Part shown: piece after piece, positions 1-10,128 of the stretch
How the letters are laid out: every line of letters starts with the position of its first letter
Position numbering within the stretch: the first letter of the stretch is position 1
NCBI GenBank assembly: GCA_948567375.1
Contig: OX419761.1
Span: forward strand, 28,806,243 to 28,870,242
DNA: 64,000 nucleotides
Direction: 5' to 3'
Source of the DNA: Lunularia cruciata
Taxonomy: Eukaryota > Streptophyta > Marchantiopsida > Lunulariales > Lunulariaceae
Program-made: the position numbers and the translations under genes
The notes under the pieces: generated by a model
Told to the model about the DNA's origin: nothing
Database searches by the model: none
The model's input: only the letters and a program-made list of their open reading frames with translations

Positions 1-311
1 TAGCATACAAGGCCCTTGAGAAGCTTCTCAAGAAGCTTCCTTGAGTTGCTTTTTTAGAGTGCAAGCCAAGTTTACTAGGAAGCTTCTCAAGAAGCTTCCT
101 TCTAGAAGCCGCCTACTTGGCATGCAAGCTAAGCTAGTTAGAAGCTTCTAGAAGCTTCCCTCTAGAAGCTACTTGCTTGGGGTGCAAGTTAACTAGTTGG
201 GAAACTTCCCAAGAAGCTTCCTAGATGCTTCTGGAATATTCTAGGCTAATTTGGCTTATTCTCTACTTCATTAGTTTTACTAACTACGTCACTAAACTCC
301 ATATTGTTACA
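1..311 (-). repeat. Element A 3' LTR (truncated by window edge)
   Basis: Bases 1-311 repeat 20,028-20,339 closely, including a run of AAGCTTCT-rich palindromic units. On the minus strand the LTR opens with TGTAACAATATGG directly after a purine tract, which fixes the boundary at 311. The remaining part lies left of the window. Confidence 0.9.
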
Positions 312-325
312 TATTCCCCCATCGC
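312..325 (-). promoter_or_regulatory. Element A polypurine tract
   Basis: On the minus strand GCGATGGGGGAATA sits immediately before the LTR start TGTAACA. This is the expected position of the plus-strand primer of a Ty3/gypsy element. Confidence 0.75.
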
Positions 326-953
326 TAGTTGGTGATGTCTTTGTTGCCATTGAAGCTTCAAACTCCTGGATGGCCATCTGTGCATTTTGGAGGTGAGAAA
401 GAGGTTCCCATGTGGCATCATGAAATGGATACCCTTTCCAAAGGACCTTGTACTATGTATGTTGGCAGAGTCCTCATTGGATGTGGCGACATACAAGGAT
501 ATGGTCAACTTTGTACTCCTCATGATCATTGATAGGGATAGGGGGAAGAGGAGGTTGGGGAAGAGAGGAAAAAGAAGAGGAGTTAGGAACAAAGGGTTTC
601 AACTTGGAAATATGAAAGACAGGATGGATGTGCATATGCCAAGGCAAAGCAAGTCGATAAGCAACAAGAGAGACAATTTGGGTGACATCAAAAGGTCCTA
701 TCCAATTAGGGGCAAGTTTACAAACTTGGATATCAAGTAGGAGGGGTAGATTACTAGAGGATAGTATAACTTTATCACCAACTTCAAAAGTGAGATCACG
801 ACAATGGTGGTCCGCATATTGTTTTTGATGATTCTGAGCAACAAGGAGGTGAGATTTGGCTTGTTGGAGAGATTTGGATATGGTGGTCAAGAAGGTTGAA
901 GTATGAGGGACTTGAGATGGAGGAGGAGCAAGAAGAGAATCTAGGACAAGCAA
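326..953 (-). pseudogene. Element A integrase C-terminus and chromodomain
   Basis: The frame 953-474 carries the integrase C-terminal part (GDKVILSS near its middle, then HPVFHISKLKPF). After one frameshift near 470-480 the next frame reads WKGYPFHDATWEPL and continues to about position 326. That string is the core of a chromodomain (WKGY...TWEP), which binds methylated histone tails and directs integration into heterochromatin in chromoviruses. It is interrupted by the frameshift, so it is not a working gene. Confidence 0.85.
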
Positions 954-1543
954 ATCTTGGCCAAAATTGAGAAAGAAAGGAGAGAATCAAGTGCTTGTCT
1001 ATTTAGAATTGTTGTATGCAAACTCCACAACTGTAAGACATTCATCCAATTGGTATGGTGAATGTTGACGAAGGCACGAAGTATATCTTCCAAGGTGCAA
1101 TTTTCATGTTCAATTTGTGTATCCATTTGAGGATGATAGGCTGTGGACAAAGCAAGCTTGGTGCAAAGTATTTGGAAGAGGGCTTGCTAAAACTTTCCGG
1201 TGAAGCAAGGATCACAATCAGAGATGAGTACACTCGCATCCCATGATGTTTGAATACATTATCAAAGTAGAGTTGCACCAAGGGTTGGAGCATCCATAAT
1301 ATCAACCGTTGGTGCCAAATGGATTTGCGTACTAAGCTTATCTACAAACACCACAATTGCTATGTGATCTTGTTGTGTCTTGGGCAAGGAAGTGATGAGA
1401 TCTAATCTCACATGTTCCCAACGAGTAGTTGGAATGGGAAGTAGCTGAAGGAGTCCACTCGGCTTCTGGTTACTAGCCTTGTTACATTGACAACTCTCAC
1501 ATGATTGGACAAACTCCCAAACATCTCATGTCATGTTGGGCCA
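941..1543 (-). pseudogene. Element A integrase catalytic core, fragmentary
   Basis: On the minus strand the stretch STAYHPQMDTQIEHENCTLE at 1,150 downward is the conserved end of a Ty3/gypsy DDE integrase core (usually STAYHPQTDGQTE). Further upstream the core is only readable in pieces across frames (1,042-1,500). The catalytic triad cannot be read in a single frame. It lies between RNase H/zinc-binding sequences and the chromodomain, as expected. Confidence 0.75.
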
Positions 1544-1975
1544 CTACCATTGGCGTTGGAGGGTACACAAGGTCTTGTTTACCGCCATGTGACCAGCTAT
1601 TGGTAAATCATGGGCTTCTTGAAGGCGCACAAGTCGAAGATCATCTTTGGCTGGAACATAGATCCGGCCTGCATGGAATAGAAGGCCTTCCTTGAAGGAG
1701 AAGGTGTTGTACCCCTTGTTGCTTGTTATTAGATAACCATGTACCATTTGGAAGAAAGAGTGTTGTTGTAGAGTTGACCAAAACTTGTTATGGACCTTGG
1801 GGTCAACTAACACCGTCATAATTGCCGCCATGATGAGAGGAAGAGACTTCAAATCAGGTTGTTGTGATAGAGCATCAAGGATGACATGGAACCGACCTGG
1901 TTTGTACTCAAGTTTGATGTTGAACAATTGGAATTTCTCTTTGCATTGATGATGTTGACTCTTCATGTGCTCCAA
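1544..1975 (-). pseudogene. Element A RNase H end, tether and integrase zinc-binding start
   Basis: The 143-residue open frame begins in the RNase H C-terminus (LEYKPGRFHVILDALSQQPD, the usual KPGxxNxxADALSR block). It then runs through a linker to AHDLPIAGHMAVNKTLCTL, the start of the HHCC zinc-binding domain of integrase (H-x-x-x-x-x-x-H). The D-A-L-S block marks the end of RNase H. The frame is lost on both sides. Confidence 0.8.
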
Positions 1976-2016
1976 GTGTAAGGTCTACAACAATAGCTTG
2001 TGATTAGTTTGCATGT

Positions 2017-2265
2017 TCACTTGTTTCCCAAGAGATAATACCTCCATACCTTGGTGGCATATACCATTGCAAGTTGTTCTTGATCTCGAGCAAAGTAATT
2101 TCTTTCAGCTATATTTAGTTGGCAAGACACAAAGGCAATGAGATGTAGTCCATCTAGGAATTCTTGTTGCAACATAGCTCCAATTGCAAAGTTAGAAGCA
2201 TCAAAATCAACCACACAAGGTAGTTGAGGATCATATGGTTGAAGAATGGGTCTTAAAGACACCAT
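2017..2265 (-). pseudogene. Element A RNase H, N-terminal part
   Basis: The frame contains VVDFDASNFAIGAMLQQ, the first catalytic block of Ty3/gypsy RNase H (usually TDASxxGIGAVL). Downstream come CQLNIAERNYFARDQEQLAM (the xxERNYxxxDxELLA block with the catalytic Glu region) and VWRYYLLGNK. It continues RT without spacing but in a shifted frame. Confidence 0.85.
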
Positions 2266-2339
2266 ATGCTTTAACTTCTAGAATGCTTCTTCATGCTTGG
2301 TGGTCCATTGAAAGCTTGAGTTCTTTCCCAAGAGGTCAG

Positions 2340-3116
2340 TCAATGGTGTAGCCACATGAGCATATAATGGATGAACTGCCAGTAAAAACTGGCCAATCCA
2401 TTGAATGCTTGTACTTTTGTAGCATCCTTTGGGGTAGACCAATCAATAATGGCCTTGATCTTCTCTTCTTCCATCTTGATCTCCTTTGATGAGATCTTAT
2501 GACCCAAGAAGGTAATGTCCTTCAACCAAAAGGTACACTTTGACTTCTTGCAATAAATTTCCATTGTCGTAGTCATCTTAGGACTTCTTGCACATGATTC
2601 ACGTGTTTTGCCTATCTTGCTATAGATTAAGATATCATCCAAGAACACCATCACAGACCAATCCAATAGTCCATCCAACATCCAATGCATCTGATCTATG
2701 AAGACTGTTGGAGCATTAGTAAATCCGAAAGGTAGAACTCTCCACTCAAAATGCCCACACCTTGTGCGAAAGGCATTCTTTTGCACATCCTTTCTATCAA
2801 TAGGAATTTGCCAATAGCCGCTACAAAGATCCAACTTGGAAAAGTAGCATGCTCCACTCAGTTGATCAGGGAAGTCATTGATCCGAGGCAAGGGATATGC
2901 ATTATTCACGATTTGCTTATTAAGCCCATGATAATCAATACAGAAACAAAGTCCTCCATCCTTCTTTGGAATAAATAGTACCGGTGCTCCCTAAGGAGAG
3001 GTATTATGTCATATGAAGTCCTTCTCCAACAACTCTGTAAGTGTTGTTTGAAACTCCTCCAACTCCTTTGGAGAGAGCCGATGGATTGGTCTACTCACTA
3101 GAGTACTCCCTGGCAA
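2340..3116 (-). pseudogene. Element A reverse transcriptase
   Basis: The 189-residue frame 2,909-2,340 reads YPLPRINDFPDQLSGACYFSKLDLCSGYWQ, split here from GHFEWRVLPFGFTNAPTVF and the catalytic FLDDILIYS, followed by CTFWLKDITFLGHKIS and the thumb/connection. These are the standard Ty3/gypsy RT blocks in order, with FLDD in the YxDD position. Positions 2,910-3,116 hold the N-terminal finger region in broken frames. The RT copies retroelement RNA into DNA in virus-like particles. Confidence 0.9.
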
Positions 3117-3292
3117 TCACTTGATCTTGAAGGGCAAACCTCGATTGGAGGGTAATCCCTTTGGCAGATCATCCAAAAACACATCTGCAAACTCCTGAAC
3201 TATCCAATCAACCCTTGCTTGATGACACTCTTGGCTCTCCTCAGATTGTTCTTGTACAATCAACTTGATCCACATCGTGAATATAAACTTAT
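3117..3292 (-). pseudogene. Element A protease-RT linker, cut by element B
   Basis: The minus frame reads VQEFADVFLDDLPKGLPSNR, the conserved lead-in to RT (FxDVFPxELPxGLPPxR). It begins right at the insertion site of element B; the matching upstream half is at 18,104 and above. The sequence beyond 3,297 in this open frame belongs to the LTR of B, not to this gene. Confidence 0.85.
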
Positions 3293-3297
3293 CTTCC
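3293..3297. repeat. Target-site duplication of element B (left copy)
   Basis: CTTCC at 3,293-3,297 is repeated at 18,099-18,103, directly outside the LTR ends TGTGGTG...GTCACA. Five bases is the standard Ty3/gypsy target duplication, and it proves B inserted as a unit into A. Confidence 0.85.
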
Positions 3298-4230
3298 TGT
3301 GGTGCCCACATTTTTTGTTTTTTTTCAAAATAAAGAAGAAGAAGTGTATAGAGAAGTCGGATTGTGCCTGTATGGCCAAAGAAAGCAAAGAAAAGAGTCT
3401 TCGGGATGAAACCCAAAGTAAAGTGACTTTGGGTCATAAGGCAAAGTACTTGGAAATGTCCTATCAACATACAACCCGAAGTAAATTGTCTTTGTATCGG
3501 GAGGAGCTCAACCCAAGGCAAAGACAATCTAACAACCTTTCATCGGGGCGAGAAATTCAAGAAGGGACCGTTCAAAAACCAGTGGCCCATATGCACAAAG
3601 GTTGATTGACAATGACAAGTGCATGCAAGAGGTGTGATTTCTTGGTAGAAACTCAAAGTGAAGAAAGACAAAGAAGCGCAACTCTATAAAAATCAAACTC
3701 GCAACAACAAAATGTCAAGTAATTTTCCTTTGCCGTTGAGAAGTCATCTTGCAGGTGATTGTGGAAGGGAAATAGAGTTGGGATTGCGTAGTGCGTAAGG
3801 GAGAAGTTGCAAGAGTGAAATCAAGAGATAGTGAGAAGGCAGAAGAGATGGGAGGAGGAAAGAAGAACTCTGAATTTGCAATGAGAAATCATGCGATTTG
3901 GAGGTTAGATGTGATAGCTAGGATCAAAGTCTTGAGCCAACTTTGGATCACTTTCTTGGCATGGAACTGGAATATGAGCTTTCCAGGTTTCATGACAGAA
4001 ATCATCAAGAGCAAGTGTCTCGATAGACCCAAGGAAGAAGGGAAGAGAGGAATCCGGCTCGTTGGACAGAGTCAGATTGGAGACTCATACTTGGGAAGGA
4101 AGCAGGCTCGGAGCAGGGGGCCCCATTCTTGGGGAAGGGAGAGATAGCTCAAGAGACTCAAGAGGTGAGAGATGCATTCTCGTCAAAGCGGACAAAGAAT
4201 GGGTACAAAGTTTAGAGCTACAAAGACCCT

Positions 4231-5220
4231 TTGAAGAGAGGAATTGTGAGTGCACAGATGGCCATCTTGAAGCCGGAGAGAACCATGTATGTGATGAAAC
4301 ACCAAGCGGTGTTCTTTCATAAGCTATTTGCAGGAGAACTGATCAATTGGGTGAGGTATTTGCATAGGAGAACAAAGAAGATGGTGTGGAATCTGTGGGA
4401 TAAATCGCCTCCACACTACATCGTGCCGTTTGTAGTGCATTTCTACCTTGGGCTAAATTTTTTGGACTCGGTGGAGCAAACTTGGATGGTGTCGCACTTC
4501 CATCCTGATTTGCAAAAGGAGGTAGACGTCGAGGAGCAGCAATACATCTTGCAAATCAGGAGCACCAACGACTACTACACAAAGACAGGGAAGAATGTGG
4601 AGGTCACAATGAGTACCCCAAATACAAAGAAGAGAAGTTGGCAGGGCAAAGCCAAAGACACAAAGAAACCTCGGAAGACCAGGAGAGGCAACTCGAGGCA
4701 AGGTATAGTGGTGATCGAGTCGGAGGATGAAGACTCGTAAGGTGATGCCGAGCTTAAGACTGAAGACTTGGAACACAAAGAGGAGCCTGAGCTAATGCTA
4801 CAGAGTGGAGATATGAGTAGCAATAGCGATGAAGGAGGAGAAATGACATCGGCGCCGGCGGCTACAGAAGAAGAAGTGCAGGCAGACTTTGAAGCCGAGG
4901 ACAACACACAATTGGAAGACAAAGTAACTATGCCCAAAGAGAAGAAGATTGTAGTACAAAGAGTAGTTTGCTTGAGACGTAAGGCAAAGTATGAAGCGGG
5001 TCCGAGTATGATGAAGGAAGAAGCACTTGAAAGCTCAAGAAGTGAGGCGTTTATTCCAATACGACGACTGCAGCGAAGAAGGCAAGTATTGGAAGAAGAA
5101 GAGGTAAAGAAGGAGGTCACTCCGCAGGTTGAACTAGTTGCCAGTGATGGAGTGGAGAACCTACGAGAAGTGGTGTGCCCCTTGTTAGTAAAGCTAGAGT
5201 ACAGAAAGAAGGGGATGTAG
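4231..5220 (+). pseudogene. LTR-encoded ORF 1 (5' copy), unknown function
   Basis: Not recognised. One frame runs from 4,231 to 5,220 with a single internal stop (TAA at 4,738-4,740) where the 3' LTR copy has GAA. The first ~110 residues are folded-looking and include FHKLFAGELINWVRYLHRR and PPHYIVPFVVHFYLGLNFLD. The rest is acidic and low complexity (SEDEDS, EEEVQADFEAEDN), then a basic segment (RRLQRRRQVLEEEEV). The layout (globular N-terminus, acidic linker) recalls the ORFs some Athila-type elements carry outside gag-pol, but that link is only by analogy. It lies within the LTR, so it is present twice per element. Confidence 0.55.
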
Positions 5221-5235
5221 TCAACTTGTCCAGAG

Positions 5236-6279
5236 GTGAAGACTGTGTTGCAGGTATTAGCAAGGCTGGAAGAAGAAAAATCGGAGTTGAAGAAGAGTCT
5301 AACCCAAGGTGAGGAGGAAAGAGAAGTATTGCAAGCGGAGGCAATAGTGAGAAGTCAGGTAATTGAAGACCTAAAGAGAGAAGTAAATTATCGAGAGGAT
5401 CTTGTGAAGAAGAGTGGCATAGCAAGGGAGAGACAAGTAGCTGAGTATGAGATCTTGAAGCAACAGTTTGTTGATTCAAGAGTAGAGGTTATCCATGCTA
5501 TGGCGAGAGTAGCTGCAAAGGATCAAGAGCTCAAAAGGGTGATGGAGAGTGTCAAGGAGAAGAAGCAACTTAGGCAACAAGAGTTGGCAGCACGGTACAG
5601 AGAAGAAGAAAGATTACAAGAGTTACTTTGTAATCAGGAAGAGAGAGTTGTACAAAAGGAGAAGGAGAAGGAGACGATGAAAACCGAGTTCAAGGCAGAG
5701 TTGGCGATGTACCGAGAGGATTGGCTTGCAGATCGGGAACGTGAAAGAAAGATGAGATTGGAGCTATTGAAGGAGATTGTCCTCAAGATGAACGCAATGC
5801 TAAGTACAGAGGCCAACATTTGGATTGAAGAGACGAGGCTGCAAGAGTTGAAGTTGTTGGTGCAAGAGATGCGGCGAAGACAAGCAAAGGATAGAGATTT
5901 GAATGCCTTGTTAATTAGTCTCAGAACTCGTGTAGACAGGAAGATCTTAGAGGTAGAAGATAACATCTCAATTAGATTAGACTTAGTGAAAATAGAGATA
6001 GAAAAACTTTGGAAAGATGTTAGAGCAAAACCCGAAGTAGATAACATAGGAGTGCAAATGTCTTCAGAGTTACCGGTGGAGGCATTAGAGAAGAGTGGGT
6101 CGAGAGATGAAGAGTTAGATAGATTACCCACAAATGGAATTTCAGATCAGGAAAGAGAATTGTTGGATCTAGTAGAAGATATAGGAGATATGAAACCCGA
6201 TGATAGAATATTAGGAAGTAAAGTTACTTTGGGATTGGGTTTGAAAGCCGATGACAAAGTAGACATCAGATCGGAGTAG
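5236..6279 (+). CDS. LTR-encoded ORF 2 (5' copy): 347-residue coiled-coil protein
   Basis: Uninterrupted frame of 347 codons in the same frame as ORF 1, separated only by the TAG at 5,218-5,220, which is shared by the 3' LTR. The product is dominated by charged heptad-like sequence (LARLEEEKSELKKSL at the start; RYREEERLQELL and QKEKEKETMKTEF in the middle) and ends in an acidic tail (LLDLVEDIGDMKPDD). No catalytic motif, signal peptide or membrane segment is visible. Homologous sequence occurs in the 3' LTR (15,191-16,234 and 16,481-17,242) and in diverged form in the solo LTR at 52.8-53.1 kb. Conservation of this frame in several LTRs argues for past coding use. Function unknown. Confidence 0.6.
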   Translation: MKTVLQVLARLEEEKSELKKSLTQGEEEREVLQAEAIVRSQVIEDLKREVNYREDLVKKSGIARERQVAEYEILKQQFVDSRVEVIHAMARVAAKDQELKRVMESVKEKKQLRQQELAARYREEERLQELLCNQEERVVQKEKEKETMKTEFKAELAMYREDWLADRERERKMRLELLKEIVLKMNAMLSTEANIWIEETRLQELKLLVQEMRRRQAKDRDLNALLISLRTRVDRKILEVEDNISIRLDLVKIEIEKLWKDVRAKPEVDNIGVQMSSELPVEALEKSGSRDEELDRLPTNGISDQERELLDLVEDIGDMKPDDRILGSKVTLGLGLKADDKVDIRSE

Positions 6280-7079
6280 AAACGGATTTGAGATTTGAAG
6301 AGGCAAATATGAAGAGGTGCATTGTCATTTTGGATTTGCAAGTTAGAAGAGTTGTTGTAGAACGGTATAGTTGTTAGAACTGTTGATTGATTCACTATTT
6401 AAGAGTGGCATTTGCAATACCATGTTGTTCAATGCTCATCATTTCTGAGAATAGATAAAGCAAAGTGCTGTGATGCAATGCTTGTTGTTTGAGCTTGATT
6501 CCGAGTATCAATGTTGTACTTGTGTTTGTGAGTGTGTGGAGAAATTCAAAGTTCAAGTCATTGTGCTTGTTGGATGTTGGATTCCGCAGCCTTGATCTTC
6601 ATTATGTGTGTTTGATCCTAAGTGAAGTGCAATTGGAGCAATGCCTTGATAGATCTGAGAGGAATTGTAGTGTTGGTAGTATTCTGCATTTGTGAGTGCA
6701 TTCCGAGGTTGATGTGAAGCAATTTTGATTGAGGAAGTTGTGCCTTCAGTGGAGGAGTGGAACACAATTCTGAGGCAAAGTCATTTTACAATGAAGTGCC
6801 GTTTTTGGGAGAGCCTGAATCATCACAATCAAGATTGTTTGGAAAAATTTGATGGAGTTGTGATTAAGGAGTGTGAATTCACAACAAGAGTGCAAGTCAG
6901 TGCTTGTTACTCTCTTCTGGGTGTGGTTTCTACCTGAGAGATTAAAGACGCAACCAAGAAGAACTAAAATTGTTACTTTGCTTTGTATTTGACCAATTCT
7001 GACTTGTATCTCTGTGGGAACGAACTTTACTTACCTGATTACTGCAAAAGTGATATTTGCCGGGTTGTCACATGATTTT

Positions 7080-7096
7080 TGGCACCGCTGCCGGAG
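7080..7096 (+). promoter_or_regulatory. Element B primer-binding site (tRNA-Asp type)
   Basis: TGGCACCGCTGCCGGAG lies 7 bases after the 5' LTR. It matches the complement of the plant tRNA-Asp 3' end (TGGCGCCGTTGCCGGGG) at 14 of 17 positions. The tRNA-Asp primer is typical of Athila/Tat elements. Confidence 0.8.
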
Positions 7097-7199
7097 ATAC
7101 ACATCTCAGAAGTGGAAGAATACAAAGCCAAATTTGAAACTGGGTATCAACGCAATATGAATGTCTGCATCAAGAGAACAACGGGAAGAGAGAGCTCGA

Positions 7200-9117
7200 A
7201 GATGAGCACTTTAGCATGAAGAAGATGAATGTCTGAACGTCCTATCCACTGGTGATGAAACTGAATGAGAGGCGTTGGACTTTCAACTCTTGCACGAAGT
7301 GCAAAAAGCCCTGCAAGAACTTGACCACAAGAAAAGCGAAGGCGGTTTGCAAGGCTACTTCGCATCTCCCTCTTTGTCCAAGAAGAAGAAAGAATCGAGT
7401 GGGCAAACATTTGCATTGTGGCCCAGTACACCGACTTTCCCTAGAGCTCTAAAGGAAGTTGTGTCCTTGAAGAACTTTGTTTGAGAAAAGATTGCACGAA
7501 CACTTACTGAAGATGAGTGTCAACATCTTCTACGAACGATTCCTCGGTTGTCCCAAAGGAATTTTGAAGAACTAATTGAAGGTGTTGATCCTGAATCTTT
7601 CACTTGGTTGAAGTCAACACCCTCATAGCAGAAATTGTCAAAGAAGACCCCACCTTGAATTTGACAAATTAGAACCCCTGGGCTGACAAAACAGCGTCGA
7701 TACCAGCCAATCCTTCAGTTCCGTCAAGTTCAGCACTACCTCAACCGATTCCAATGCATCAAACAATGACTTCGTTGCCTGTCACCCAACACGCCTATCA
7801 GAAGTACAAGGGGACAGAACAAGACGAAGACCCCGATGAATTCATTGAAGAATTCAAAGTCATCTCCTTTGCTAACAAGGAGCATGATTCAGCAGATTGA
7901 CTGAAATTTTTTTCCCAAGTTTGCTCTGAAAGAAAGCTCGGAGCTGGGACACCCATGTGACCTAGAAGAGGTTCGTACGAGCGGATTGGGCAGACTTGAG
8001 AAACAACTTCTTGGAACGATTCTGGGAGGTTGATTACGACACAAGTGTCTTCACGGCACTCAACAATTTAGACTGAGGTAAGAAGGAGAAGTTGAGAGAC
8101 TACTCTGAGCGGTTCATGGCACTATTGAACCAAGTTCCCAAGCAATCGGGAGTGGTGGGTTACCCCGATGCCCAAGCCATTACCTGGTTCCTCAGCGGAC
8201 TTTCACTAGAGATACGAATCTTTGCAAGGGAGAGGAATGTAACTTCCCTTGACAAAGTACTCAAACATGTCGCTCGTTACAAGGCGGCCCACTCTCACTC
8301 TGCCAGTAACCGGAGAAATCGGGAGAAGAAAGGCAAGATGCCCAGAAGGAGAGCTTTGCGCAGTACATCCCCTTCTTTGGACAAATCCTCCACGTCTTTG
8401 AGCTCTTCTTTGGAATCCGAAGAAGAATCAAAGCCAAGACAAGTCAGAAGACGTGGAGGCAAGAAACCAGTGACTCCTCCAGCAAAGAGTGTAAATAAGG
8501 CGGATACCAAGCTGGATGCCCTCATCAAGGAGTTTTTGGATTTCAAGATCCAGATGATTGGGACCAAAGATAGAAAGAAGGCCCCAGCATTTGGGAGATC
8601 GAATGTATGGTGCACCGCATGTGGCAAATCAGGCCACGCAAACACAAAATGCAATACTTGTAATGCATTCCCGGTGCAGCAAATTGAATGGGTTCCGGGA
8701 TGGAACCAAGACGAGGACAAAGAGGTTGTGTACCAAACGCAAGAAGTACAGCCTCAAGCGAGCACATTGTACCAAGGTCCAAGGTTTAGACAAAGGGAGT
8801 ATAACCCCAATGCTCCTCCATGAAGACCACCAATGAGAAACCAGAATTGCCCTTAGAATGTTGCACTTGGAGCCTGTTATAATTGTGGCTTGATGGGACA
8901 TTGGTCTCCAAACTGTCCCGAGCCAAGAAGGCAAATTAGGTACGTTCCGTTGTGCAAAAATTGTAAAGGATCGAGGCATATGGGCAACCAATGTCCTCAC
9001 CCACCGAACCCAAAGCCGCCTGTAAAGTATGTATAGACCCCCGTTGAGCGTGCAACAATTCAGCCAAAGGGGGATACTAATGTAAATTGTATCACTCTTG
9101 AGGAAGAAAGACCTCAA
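7200..9117 (+). pseudogene. Element B gag (capsid and nucleocapsid), frame-broken
   Basis: Gag is spread over several frames. At 7,790-7,900 the sequence HAYQKYKGTEQDEDPDEFI matches the capsid of copy E. The longest piece, 8,092-8,823, has the capsid C-terminus (YSERFMALLNQVPKQSG; AITWFLSGLSLEIR) followed by a basic linker and a CCHC zinc knuckle (8,611-8,652, C-T-A-C-x4-H-x4-C). Two more knuckles follow at 8,874-8,915 and 8,952-8,993, giving three, which is more than the one or two usual in gypsy gag. Gag packages element RNA. Confidence 0.8.
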
Positions 9118-9162
9118 GAAGGGAGTCCGGCCTCAAAAGGAGAATGGCCGGACCTTGAAATT

Positions 9163-10110
9163 TTGAAAGTTGAGACACGCTCCAGCAAGAAGAAGCGTGA
9201 TCCCAAAGAACTGAGTACAACCTCATCGTCTTCCAGAAAGGCAAAGAGACTGTGCCCAAAGGCAATTCTTTCTGCCAAGGAGGAAAAGATCCTTGCAAAA
9301 GCCAAAGCTAAAGCCTTGCAGAAAGAACTAAAGGAGGCACTACTCAGGACTCGAGAACTGAGTTTGGAAGAGGAGACAAAGACGAAGTCTCCAATTTTTT
9401 TGGCGGACATCCAATCCAAAGTAAATGGTCTGATCCAAGCCGAGGTGGGCCAACCCGAGGAACCTTGGGTTAAGGCCATTAGCAAGCCCGTCACCATTTT
9501 GAAGCGTCTCAAAGTCAAGAGGGAACATGGAGAGACTTTGGACCCAAAGCTGAAGGCAAAGATGGTCAAATTGGGACAAGTTCCCCAATACAATATTGTA
9601 GCAGATCTGGCAGCCACAAATTCCAACGTTACATTTAAGCAATTGTGGGAAGATAACAAGTTGTACAAGAGGCAGCTGAATTCGGCACTCAAGAAGGTGA
9701 GGTTGATGTCCAAGAAGGACCTGCTTGCTATCTATCATATTGAACAAGAAAATTTGGGATCTCTCAAGGTAGACGCAGAGATTGTAGGGTGCATGATCAC
9801 ATCGATACCCATTGACTCTAGGTCCGGTGTGAACGTCATGACCAAAGATACTGCAAATCGACTTGGGTATCACACATTTGAACCAACACCTCGAGTGTTG
9901 AAGTTTGCAGACCAAACCAGGAGACGGCCTTTGGGCATGCTATCAAACATCACTACAATCATTTTAGGGGTACCCTTCAAGTTGAACTACATAGTGTTGC
10001 AACCAGTGACAAAGACTGGTTACCCTCTGTTGATCAGAAGACCCTGGTTGTATAGCGCCCAAGTTTTGGTGGATTGGCATCAGCAGAAGTTAAGATTCAA
10101 GGACATTTAG
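9163..10110 (+). pseudogene. Element B aspartic protease region
   Basis: A 315-codon frame: lysine/alanine-rich coiled segment first (AKAKALQKELKEALLRTREL), then a retropepsin-like domain from about residue 205. The active-site block reads IPIDSRSGVNVMTKDTANRLG, where the family has D-S/T-G; here Gly is replaced by Arg. The later block TGYPLLIRRPWLYSAQVLVD corresponds to the ILGRPWL flap-side motif. The stop at 10,108-10,110 separates it from RT. The missing Gly makes cleavage activity unlikely. Confidence 0.75.
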
Positions 10111-10128
10111 TTCGAGGATCAAAAGCTG

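Larger units (their letters stand above)
3298..7072 (+). repeat. Element B 5' LTR, 3.8 kb, containing ORFs
   Basis: The whole stretch from TGTGGTGCCCACA to CGGGTTGTCACA recurs at 13,250-18,098 in the same order, so it is LTR and not internal sequence. It contains two long open frames (4,231-5,220 and 5,236-6,279). Its 3' part (about 6,400-7,072) recurs in inverted orientation at 51,890 onward, 57,280 onward and 63,390 onward. Confidence 0.9.

Noticed and set aside
5634..6131. 165-codon minus-strand ORF rich in Ser/Phe
   Set aside because: Antisense shadow of the coiled-coil LTR ORF; the same shadow appears opposite 15.7-16.1 and 16.7-17.2 kb.
4231..6279. LTR ORFs as host genes
   Set aside because: The sequence is repeated in both LTRs with LTR ends and target duplication outside, so it belongs to the element.
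8295..9117. Minus-strand ORFs of 141-162 codons
   Set aside because: Shadows of gag of element B, which has capsid and CCHC motifs on plus.
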